Source: Asticcacaulis currens (GTDB taxonomy: Bacteria > Pseudomonadota > Alphaproteobacteria > Caulobacterales > Caulobacteraceae). From it: a DNA stretch of 64,000 nucleotides. The position numbers were made by a program, and so were the translations under genes. Positions 44,601 through 51,779 of this stretch are shown here, in pieces; position 1 is the first letter of the stretch; each line of letters starts with the position of its first letter. Location of the stretch: NCBI RefSeq assembly GCF_028550395.1, contig NZ_JAQQKW010000010.1, positions 90,746 through 154,745 on the forward strand, read 5' to 3'. A model generated the notes under the pieces. That model searched no databases, was not told the origin of the DNA, and saw only the letters and a list, made by a program, of their open reading frames with translations.

Positions 44601-45023
44601 CGAACGCACGAAGCCCAGACCACGGATCAGGTTACCGCGACCTTCGGGCGACGGGAAGTCGGGGCTGCCGCCGAGCGTGAAGCGGGTCACGGTCACGCCG
44701 GGGACGCGTTGCAGCGCTTCGGCGACCGACAGGTCCGGCAGGGCGGACACGTCCGAGGCGGTGATGGAATCGACGAAGGTGGCCGACTTGCGCTTGATCT
44801 GGGCGGCGGATTGCAGAGCGCCGCGGATACCGGTCACGACGACGGTCTGCACATCATCCTTGGCCGCTTCCGGAGCGGGCGTCTTGGCCGCGTCCTGAGC
44901 AAAGGCCGGCGACGACAGAAGCGCCACGGCCAGCGCCGTGGAACCGAGCAGTTTGCCATTCAGGCCCTGACGTCCGGACACGACGGATTGATTACGGGCA
45001 ATAGTGCCGCTCACTGGTTTCAT
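41652..45023 (-). CDS. Large TonB-dependent receptor, Caulobacter/Xanthomonas carbohydrate type
   Basis: A 1123-residue receptor of the type typified by TIGR01782. An extended signal peptide region (LLGSTALAVALLSSPAFAQ) precedes the TonB box VVVTGIRGALQSAAQIKRKS. The plug has DLSVAEALQRVPGVTVTRF, GRGNLIRGLGFVRSEFNGRD and DLIEGGIGGTINLRT, and the barrel ends in RRFVLSLRYQY. AGGGAGAG precedes the ATG. Such receptors import plant-derived oligosaccharides across the outer membrane. It is divergent from the GH31 gene of the hemicellulose locus, so xylo-oligosaccharides are the likely cargo. It is also 12 kb from the end of the halogenase operon. Confidence 0.92.
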   Translation of the reverse strand: MKPVSGTIARNQSVVSGRQGLNGKLLGSTALAVALLSSPAFAQDAAKTPAPEAAKDDVQTVVVTGIRGALQSAAQIKRKSATFVDSITASDVSALPDLSVAEALQRVPGVTVTRFTLGGSPDFPSPEGRGNLIRGLGFVRSEFNGRDAFSANGGRALDWSSIPPQLVGAVDVFKNSSADLIEGGIGGTINLRTLEPFDRKGYFASVSADFNYGDLAKKWSPSYNAVVSNRWQTSNGEFGLMGSYSTSNLKSMIHGWQQPAPIPRGPNTGNVLESNEPASVTTIVPGKTVGAILGFQMRTNEVERDRSSTYLAAQWKNDTMRLTGKYIRVINESQGLEYTLESFPDGGNNQRYSVTNATFDNTTLSGLNRCNVPAASATRPVDYCETQFPINGGLMTSGLVTNDFDSWTGAYGLGVAVLGIGKTERTTTDDISLNFKWRPSDRLYVEIDAHKTTASATSNEMWGGSQTYANAFIVPGLDNPQVTLTADPRTKINAGQIAGNTVVGTDGSGNSVYRIMPGFQKGMNDPNAAFWLYAGEGHRDGDGELTAVRADVQYDFEADSWFKSVKFGVRHSERSQTNKEMDVNWGSIAPAWEGTGLGVFSSQKTPAYDQKDFSDFYRGGVLQGPNTQFLVIRSDLLLDPVAMRNYVYNEPTFVNADGSRKSGWRTQLGADGKPNYDPARVSDIVETTNNAYLMLNFGKEFDNGMSVDGNFGVRYTTTNLDSSGFMAYRSIDADAQTASTTAAPRTADAESRDSVQDFLPETTRYLCPGLPATATPAYFAACPAGQIGKSEARTVSVKDDAYWLPSFNMKWNLNRDMLIRFGASKNLSRPNVQDMRAAQQTSAVTTRVAFPTITDTTDPLYRVDRGAQNITLDQIRVTGGNPLLKPTTAINYDLSFEWYFQGGTVSAAVFKKDLKNIIQGGDYTLGSIKLDGKTVNVVYGGPVNADQAKLQGIELAYQQFYDFLPGWMSHLGLQTNFTYIDSSATPPPAYIDANGDGVPDDFGTIYRFGVDDLLGQSKYIFNVVGIYQDSKWEGRLAYNWRSENLTSYRDYITGDPIYNSDVGFLDGSIKYNVNRQFQVSLNASNLLDTKNKAEAQVNKNGDRVDRFSFLNDRRFVLSLRYQY

Positions 45024-45525
45024 GTTTTAAACTCTCCCTGCCTCGACTGACTACTTTGGTCGCGAGGTATTTTGTGCCCCGGTAGAACGGGATGCGATTT
45101 TTTGACTTCTTCTGGTGTACTCTGACGTGCCGGGCTGTGCCCCTTTCCAGTTGCCCCGTGTTGGCACCCGATACGTATGAACGTAACGACGGTATGATAG
45201 CGGTCCCATTTTTTCAATGGGAAAGGTCGGACAACTTATCAAATATTACGTGAGTTGCCAGATTGCGACACTTTGACGTAGTCCCTGAATGTCCACCTTT
45301 ACCGCAATGACAACCTTATCATGCGACTTCGGGGTGGGCTATCCCCAGAGCGACCCGTATGTAAATTTTCTGTAATGTGCGTATAAGTATCTGATTAAAT
45401 TAAATTATCTGACTGCATTTTCGCCTTCTGGGGGCAAGGGTGCCGTGCCATTGGGTTGAGTGCACCCCGCAAGACAAGTGCCGCGCGTATGATTTTTCCG
45501 CTCCCTCAGTCTCAAAGGATGCCCT
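45024..45525. promoter_or_regulatory. Divergent regulatory region of the TonB receptor and GH31 genes
   Basis: 502 bases with no ORF. Two similar operator-like words occur: GGACAACTTATCAAA (45229-45243) and ATGACAACCTTATCAT (45307-45322). The second is a palindrome with one mismatch around a CC centre, LacI-family in style. A very AT-rich stretch (45360-45415) nearer GH31 could hold its promoter. No -35/-10 pair is clear. Confidence 0.4.
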
Positions 45526-48174
45526 ATGAAAAAAGTAAATCTGTCCGAGCGCCTTTACGACCGCCGACAGCTATTAGTCGGAGGAATAGCGGCTACGGCC
45601 TTGTCTGCAACCGCCGGATCGGCCCTGAGCGCCCCCCGGCGACGGGCGGATTACATGGCTGTGACGCGAGAGGGGACGCTGTCACTCACGGCCCTGAGCG
45701 ACCGGGCCTTTCATGTGCGTTTTGCGCGGGCGAATCAGAGCCTGACCAGCGATCCCCACCCTCTGCTTCTGCCGCAAAGCCACCGTCCTAAGCCGCGTCA
45801 GCAGCGAATCGCGGGGCGGGTCAGCCTGCGCCTGCCCGGCATCCGCTGCGATATCGACGCGAACGGCCGCCTGCGATTCTTCGATGGTCAGGACACCCCT
45901 TTGCTCAGCGAAACGGCGCAGGCGCGCCGCCTGACGCCGTCGAAACTGGGGGCGGAAACGGTGTTGATCGCCCGTCAGGCCTTCGAATCCCCCGCTGATG
46001 AACATCTCTACGGTACAGGCTGTTTTCAGGACGGCGCGCTCAATCTGCGCCAGCTTCCGCGCCGCCTGACTCAGGTCAACACACAGATCAGCCTGCCTTT
46101 TTTGCTGTCCAGCCGCGGCTACGGCCTGCTTTGGCTGAACAGCGGCAAGTGCGAACTGAACCCGCCGTCGCAAAGCGTCGCCCTGCAGAAGGTGGATGTG
46201 GCGGCACAGGGTCAGATGGTCGATGTCACCACCGGCAGCGGCAATGCGCGGCAGGCACGTACCGAGGCGCTCTTCGAAGCGCACATCCACCTGAGCGCGG
46301 CCGGGCGCTATGCCTTTCAGCTCGATATCGGGCGCAAGATGGCTTCGCGTCATTATGTCGAAATTGACGGCAAGCCCTATACGGACCTGACCAATCTGTG
46401 GTTGCCGCCGACGACCAGCTTCCTGGCCGATCTCAGTGCCGGTCCGCATACCCTCCGCGTAAAGGCCAATGCCGAAGACGCCCCCACCCTTCTTTATGAG
46501 CGCGCGCAGGACACCACCGTCCTCAGCGCCGACGTGGCCGACGCCATCGAATATGTGGTCATTGCCGGGCCCGATTCCGCAGACATATTCAAAACCTATG
46601 GAAAACTGGTCGGAACGACCCCGATTCTGCCCAAATGGGCCTATGGTTACCTCCATTGTCGGGAGCGCTTCCACTCTTCGCAGGAGATCCTCGAAACGGC
46701 GCAAGACTTCCGCCGTCGGCAGTTGCCCGTCGATGTCATGGTGCAGGACTGGCAGTACTGGGGGAAGTATGGCTGGAACGCCATGCGCTTTGACGAAGCG
46801 CACTACCCCGATCCGGCAGCGCTGATAAACACCCTGCACGGCATGGACCTGCGCCTGATGCTGTCGGTGTGGTCGAAGGTCGATCGCAAGGCCGAACTGG
46901 GGCAGCTTATGGCCGATAAGGGCTTCTATATCCCCGACACCGACTGGATCGACTTTTTCAACCCGAAGGCGGCCGCCTTTTACTGGCAGAACCAGAGCCA
47001 GCGTCTGGCGTCGCTGGGCATTGACGCTTGGTGGCAGGACGCGACGGAGCCGGAAAATGACGATCTGGTCGGGCGGCAAACCCATGCCGGGGCCGGTGAG
47101 CGGGTACGACTCAGCTACCCGCTTCAGGTCTCGCGCACCGTCTATGAGGGGCAAAGGCGCGACTATCCGGATCGCCGCGTCTTCATCCTGACGCGCTCGG
47201 CCTTTGTGGGTCAGCAGCGCTATGCCGCCGCCACCTGGTCGGGCGATATCGGCAATGACTGGGAGACACTGAAGCGGCAGATTCCTGCCGGTCTCAACAT
47301 GGCCGCCGCCGGTTATCCCTACTGGACGGTCGATGCGGGCGGCTTCTTCCGTCCGGGGCCGTCGCAATATACCGACCCGGCCTATCACGAGCGCTTTATC
47401 CGCTGGTTCCAGTACGCCACCTTCCTGCCGTTGCAGCGCGTGCACGGCTACATGACCGATACCGAATTCTGGCGCTATGGCGAAACCGTCGAAGGCGCGG
47501 CGCGCACCTATCTCAACCTGCGCTACCGCCTTTTCCCCTATATCTACAGTCTGGCGGCGCAGGCCCACCGGGCGGGGATGCCGCTGATTCGTCCGCTGGT
47601 GTTCGATTTCCGCCGCGACGCGCAGGCGCTCGATCAGGGGCACAGCTACATGTTCGGCGACCATCTGCTGGTGGCACCGGTCGTCGAACCGGGCGTCAGT
47701 GCGTGGCCGGTCTATCTGCCACAGTCGGACGGCGGCTGGTTCGACCTGTGGAGCGGCGCGCACCGCGCCGGCGGAAAGACGCACAGCGTCCCCGCGCCCC
47801 TGACGCAGATCCCGGTGCATGTACGGGCGGGCAGCGTCCTGCCCTTAGGGCCTGTCGCGCAGTCCACGGCTGACCTGACCGGGGAGGTGCTGGATATTCT
47901 CGTCTTCCCCGGCCGCGACGGCGGGTTTGACCTTTATGAGGATGACGGCGTGACCTATGACTATGAGGGTGGGGCGCGCAGCCTGATCGCTCTGCGCTGG
48001 GACGACCGGCGCGGCGAATTGCACATCGGGGCACGGCAGGGCCGCTTCAACGGTATGGCCGAGCGCAAACGGTTACGCCTGCATCTCCTCTCCCCGGATC
48101 AGCCGCCTCTGGCACCGGGGAAAGGGACGGAGGTCAGCTATTCAGGGGAGTCCCTGCGCGTGCGCCTGCGCTAG
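45526..48174 (+). CDS. GH31 glycosidase with PA14-like insert, probable alpha-xylosidase
   Basis: An 882-residue enzyme with a twin-arginine signal (YDRRQLLVGGIAATALSATA). The N-terminal beta-sandwich is interrupted around residues 225-325 by a PA14-like segment (AAGRYAFQLDIGRKMASRHY, LSAGPHTLRVKANAED). The GH31 barrel has LPVDVMVQDWQYWG, nucleophile D505 in WWQDATEPEND and acid/base D574 in TWSGDIGNDW. DATEPE and the PA14 insert are features of Cellvibrio Xyl31A-type alpha-xylosidases acting on xyloglucan oligosaccharides. The specificity is inferred. The gene is divergent from a TonB receptor. Confidence 0.88.
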   Translation: MKKVNLSERLYDRRQLLVGGIAATALSATAGSALSAPRRRADYMAVTREGTLSLTALSDRAFHVRFARANQSLTSDPHPLLLPQSHRPKPRQQRIAGRVSLRLPGIRCDIDANGRLRFFDGQDTPLLSETAQARRLTPSKLGAETVLIARQAFESPADEHLYGTGCFQDGALNLRQLPRRLTQVNTQISLPFLLSSRGYGLLWLNSGKCELNPPSQSVALQKVDVAAQGQMVDVTTGSGNARQARTEALFEAHIHLSAAGRYAFQLDIGRKMASRHYVEIDGKPYTDLTNLWLPPTTSFLADLSAGPHTLRVKANAEDAPTLLYERAQDTTVLSADVADAIEYVVIAGPDSADIFKTYGKLVGTTPILPKWAYGYLHCRERFHSSQEILETAQDFRRRQLPVDVMVQDWQYWGKYGWNAMRFDEAHYPDPAALINTLHGMDLRLMLSVWSKVDRKAELGQLMADKGFYIPDTDWIDFFNPKAAAFYWQNQSQRLASLGIDAWWQDATEPENDDLVGRQTHAGAGERVRLSYPLQVSRTVYEGQRRDYPDRRVFILTRSAFVGQQRYAAATWSGDIGNDWETLKRQIPAGLNMAAAGYPYWTVDAGGFFRPGPSQYTDPAYHERFIRWFQYATFLPLQRVHGYMTDTEFWRYGETVEGAARTYLNLRYRLFPYIYSLAAQAHRAGMPLIRPLVFDFRRDAQALDQGHSYMFGDHLLVAPVVEPGVSAWPVYLPQSDGGWFDLWSGAHRAGGKTHSVPAPLTQIPVHVRAGSVLPLGPVAQSTADLTGEVLDILVFPGRDGGFDLYEDDGVTYDYEGGARSLIALRWDDRRGELHIGARQGRFNGMAERKRLRLHLLSPDQPPLAPGKGTEVSYSGESLRVRLR

Positions 48175-48209
48175 AGCGGAAGGACTCCGTCAGAAATCAT
48201 CCCGCTCTG
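48172..48209. repeat. Dispersed palindromic element overlapping the GH31 stop
   Basis: AGAGCGG and CCGCTCT form a 7-bp inverted repeat around about 21 bases, starting inside the stop codon. Related words follow two other genes: TAGAGCGGAACGA near 1664-1676 (minus strand) and AAATCATCCCGCT at 63657-63669. This looks like a small dispersed 3'-end repeat. Confidence 0.45.
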
Positions 48210-48215
48210 AGGGGG

Positions 48216-49100
48216 TTAGAAATTCTTGCGGGCGTAGGTCAGGCGGCTGTCCTGGCAATAGCCGCAGGCCTCGCCCACGAATTTGGCCGCAGATACCTTG
48301 TCGCCCCTCAGCTTCCAGTTCAGCCAGTGGGTCACCACCTCGGCCCCGATGCCGCCGTGCGGGTCCATGTAGGTGCCGCCGTGCCCGACCGGAATGTCGA
48401 TATGCGCCGCCGGAATATGGGTGATGCGCCTATAGTCGTCGCTGCCATTGGCATAGGCGATGTCGGTCGGCCCGCCGAGGACGTAGAGCACCGAGCCGTG
48501 GATGTCATTGAGCATCGACTTATCGACGTTCAGGCCTGCGATGGGATTGCCCGCATTGAAAACGCCGCTGTTCATCACCACCAGTGTGGCAATGCGCGGG
48601 TCTTTGGCGATGGCGATGGCCTGAAGCCCGCCGCAGCTAAAGCCCGATACGGCAATCTTTTTGGGATCAAGCCGCTGGTAATAGGGGCTGCCCTTGCGTG
48701 CATTTTCCTTCAGCGCCCAGTCGATGGCCTCGGTCAGGGCGTCGGGTGAGGTCGCAGCCTTCAGGCCCCCCGGCAGCGGCCCTTGCGGGGCCTCCGCGGG
48801 TTTGGGGCCGGGTATGGTGCCCGGCGCAATGGCCAGATAGCCGTGCGAGGCGATTTCCAGCAGATGGTTTTTGGAACTGGTGCCGTCGCGGCTGCACGCC
48901 CCGTTGCCAAAGACGTAGAGACCGAGCTTTTCTCCCTTCAGGGCCGACAGGGTCTGCGGGTGATAGACGACGTGTGCCGGAAGAGTCGGGTCTTCTTCGA
49001 ACACGGCCGGATAGGGCCCCGTGCCCGTCTCTTCGGCGGCGGCGGCGAAGGCCAGAGCGGCGGCAGCCACGCCGAGGGTCAGGGCCAGAAAGCGTGTCAT
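48216..49100 (-). CDS. Secreted alpha/beta hydrolase (esterase-like)
   Basis: A 294-residue protein with signal peptide (TRFLALTLGVAAAALAFAA). The nucleophile elbow is SGFSCGG, with the Ser between Phe and Cys, and the likely His is in PVGHGGTYMD. The fold resembles dienelactone hydrolase or acetyl-xylan/feruloyl esterase relatives; the exact class is not clear. The C-terminus has CGYCQD. CGGAGA precedes the ATG at 49100. It starts 14 bases after the GH3 stop on the same strand, suggesting de-esterification of hemicellulose together with that enzyme. Confidence 0.78.
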   Translation of the reverse strand: MTRFLALTLGVAAAALAFAAAAEETGTGPYPAVFEEDPTLPAHVVYHPQTLSALKGEKLGLYVFGNGACSRDGTSSKNHLLEIASHGYLAIAPGTIPGPKPAEAPQGPLPGGLKAATSPDALTEAIDWALKENARKGSPYYQRLDPKKIAVSGFSCGGLQAIAIAKDPRIATLVVMNSGVFNAGNPIAGLNVDKSMLNDIHGSVLYVLGGPTDIAYANGSDDYRRITHIPAAHIDIPVGHGGTYMDPHGGIGAEVVTHWLNWKLRGDKVSAAKFVGEACGYCQDSRLTYARKNF

Positions 49101-49114
49101 GGACGATCTCCGAA

Positions 49115-51763
49115 TCAGGGTTTGATGAGGTGGGACGAGGTGACGGTCAGGGTGCCCTTGACGCCGGCGGCTGCCGGCAGCCCCTTGCGCGTCACGGGTT
49201 GCCCGCCGCCGAGCCACAGCTCGACCTTGCCCGGCTTGACCGAGCGCGAGCCATCGGCATTGACGGTGCTGAGCGCCTGCGGGTCGAGCGTGAAGCGCAC
49301 GGTTTTCGTCTCCCCCGCCTTCAGATGAATACGCTCGAAGCGCGCGAGCGCCCGGATGGGCGCCAGCTTCTGGCCCGGATAGCTGACATAGAGCTGCACC
49401 ACCTCATCGCTGTCGCGCGACCCGCTATTGGTCACATCGGCCGAGACGCTGACCTGACCGTCACCGGCCACCTGACGCGCCGACAGGGTCAGCGGCGCGT
49501 AGCGGAAGGTGGTGTAGGACAGGCCGTAGCCGAACGGATAGAGGGCCTCGCCTTGGAAGTAGCGATAGGTGCGCCCCTTCATGCTGTAGTCGTTGAAGGC
49601 CGGAAGCTGATCGACCGAGCGGTAGAAGGTGACGGGCAGACGACCGGCGGGGCTGTAGTCCCCGGCGATCAGACGCGCCACGGCGGCCCCGCCCTGCCCG
49701 CCCGGATACCAGGCTTCGACAATGGCCGGGACGTTTTTGTCCGCCCAGTTGATCCCCAGCGCGCTGCCATTGATCAGGACCAGAACCACCGGCTTACCGG
49801 CGGCGCTGACCTGCTCCAGCACCTTTTGTTGGGCAGGCGGCAGGTTGAGGCTGGTGCGGTCGCCGCCCGAAAAGCCTTCGGTTTCGACGCGCATCTCTTC
49901 GCCTTCGACGCGCTGCGACAGGCCCGCCACAAAGACCACCAGATCGGCCTCTTTTGCAGCGGCCACGGCCGCCTGCGCGCCCGTATCCGACGGCAGGCTC
50001 CACATCAGCGTCTCCTCGCCCTTCGGCTGGCGCTGGAAGGATTCGACGCGGATGCGGTTGCGCGACCCGGCCTCAAGCCGCACGGTCCCGGTGGCGATGG
50101 AAGGCCGCCAGTCCACCCGCCAGGCATCGACGATCATCTTGTCATTGACCCAGATGCGATAGCCGCCGTGCGCGTCGTAACGGAAGCGGTATTCGCCTGT
50201 CTCCGGTGCGGTCAGATAGCCGTCATAGCGCACGGCCCCGCTGCGGTTTTCACCGGCCCAGACCTGACGCATCCCGCCTTCGCTGCCAGTCGTCTGCGGC
50301 GCGCCGCCCATATCGGGGGTAGCGAAATGGCTGACCGTCACGCCGGTTTGGGTGCAGGCCTCGTCGCGGCAGAAGGCGTTGTCGGGTACGGCCGCCATCA
50401 CCGGGTCGATCAGGCCCGATCCCGGCGCATAGGTGACGGTCGCCTTGGGGAAACGGGCGCGGATGCCGGACAGCACCGTTACCGGGTGCGAGGGATCGCC
50501 ATTGTAGTTGCCGACCAGCGAGTCCATCGAATCGGCATTGGGCCCGATGACGGCGATATGGCGCGGCTCACCCTTCAGCGGCAGCAGGTTGTTTTCGTTC
50601 TTGAGCAGGACCATGGCCGACTCCGCGACCCTTTGCGAGAAATCGCGATTGGCGGGCGTGTCGTAATCCTCGGCTGTGATCTTCGGGAAAACTTTTGCGG
50701 GCGGATCGAACTGCCCCAGTTTGAAGCGCGCGGTAAACAGGCGAATCAGCGCCGTATCGAGCGTCTTTTCCGGCAGCAGGCCCTGACGCACGGCGCGCGT
50801 CAGGTGGTCGGCCTCATTGGCATTACCGCAGATGAGGTCCGTGCCCACCTGATAGGCCGCCGTTACCCCTTCTTCGGGGGTCGGGCGATAGGCGTGCGAA
50901 GTCTTGTAATAGATATCGCCCACGGCGTCGCAGTCGGACACGACATAGCCCTTAAAGCCCCAGTCCTTGCGCAGATATTTGACCAGCAGGTCTTCGTTGG
51001 CGCAGGCGGGCTGACCATTGATGGCGTTATACGCGCACATGATCGAACCGGCCTGCCCTTCGGTGATGGTGGCCCTGAAGGCCGGCAGATAGGTGTCAGC
51101 AAGGTCATAGGGCGACGGATTGACATTATCGCGGTGACGACCGGCTTCCGGGCCCGAATGGACGGCATAGTGTTTGGGCGTCGCCACGGTGCGGTAATAG
51201 ACCGGATCATCGCCCTGAAGCCCCCTGACGAAGGCGACGCCCATGCGCGCCGTCAGGTAAGGGTCTTCGCCATAGGTTTCCTGACCCCGGCCCCAGCGCG
51301 GATCGCGGAAGATGTTGATATTGGGCGACCACACGGTCAGGCCGCCGAACCAGTCCGAACCGCCGAACCGGTGGCGCTCCTTCAGGTATTTGGCGCGAAA
51401 CTCGACGCTGATCGTCTCCGCGACGCGGTGGATCAGCGGCTCATCCCAGGTGGCGGCCAGACCCACGGCCTGCGGGAAGACGGTGGCGTAACCGGCAGCG
51501 GCCACCCCGTGCAGGCCTTCGTTCCACCAGTTGTATTCGCGCACATTGAGGCGCGGAATGGCCGGGGCATCGTTGATCAGCTGCGCCGTCTTTTCTTCCA
51601 GCGTCATGCGCGACACAAGGTCGGCGGCCCGCGCCTCAGGCGGTTTGGAGGCATCCTGATAGCCGGGCGCATCGAGCGGGTTTTGTGCCGCCGCCGGTTG
51701 CAGCGCCCCGGCGGACATCAGGGCCGCCAGTACGGCTGCGGTAAAATAGCGATTGGGTGTCAT
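49115..51763 (-). CDS. GH3 glycosidase with PA14 insert, probable beta-xylosidase
   Basis: An 882-residue exported enzyme (signal MTPNRYFTAAVLAALMSAGA, ending AAAQ). The GH3 N-domain has the nucleophile D277 in GYVVSDCDAVGD and the substrate-binding KHYAVHSGPEAGRH. The C-domain is split by a PA14 module (around residues 470-610: GYLTAPETGEYRFRYDAHGG, RIWVNDKMIVDAWRVD). A fibronectin-III-like domain ends the protein. The arrangement matches xylan 1,4-beta-xylosidase/beta-glucosidase GH3 proteins with a PA14 insert. GGGAGG precedes the ATG at 51763. It is 16 bases downstream of the GH51 gene and part of one operon. Confidence 0.9.
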   Translation of the reverse strand: MTPNRYFTAAVLAALMSAGALQPAAAQNPLDAPGYQDASKPPEARAADLVSRMTLEEKTAQLINDAPAIPRLNVREYNWWNEGLHGVAAAGYATVFPQAVGLAATWDEPLIHRVAETISVEFRAKYLKERHRFGGSDWFGGLTVWSPNINIFRDPRWGRGQETYGEDPYLTARMGVAFVRGLQGDDPVYYRTVATPKHYAVHSGPEAGRHRDNVNPSPYDLADTYLPAFRATITEGQAGSIMCAYNAINGQPACANEDLLVKYLRKDWGFKGYVVSDCDAVGDIYYKTSHAYRPTPEEGVTAAYQVGTDLICGNANEADHLTRAVRQGLLPEKTLDTALIRLFTARFKLGQFDPPAKVFPKITAEDYDTPANRDFSQRVAESAMVLLKNENNLLPLKGEPRHIAVIGPNADSMDSLVGNYNGDPSHPVTVLSGIRARFPKATVTYAPGSGLIDPVMAAVPDNAFCRDEACTQTGVTVSHFATPDMGGAPQTTGSEGGMRQVWAGENRSGAVRYDGYLTAPETGEYRFRYDAHGGYRIWVNDKMIVDAWRVDWRPSIATGTVRLEAGSRNRIRVESFQRQPKGEETLMWSLPSDTGAQAAVAAAKEADLVVFVAGLSQRVEGEEMRVETEGFSGGDRTSLNLPPAQQKVLEQVSAAGKPVVLVLINGSALGINWADKNVPAIVEAWYPGGQGGAAVARLIAGDYSPAGRLPVTFYRSVDQLPAFNDYSMKGRTYRYFQGEALYPFGYGLSYTTFRYAPLTLSARQVAGDGQVSVSADVTNSGSRDSDEVVQLYVSYPGQKLAPIRALARFERIHLKAGETKTVRFTLDPQALSTVNADGSRSVKPGKVELWLGGGQPVTRKGLPAAAGVKGTLTVTSSHLIKP

Positions 51764-51779
51764 GGTGTCCTCCCTTGGC

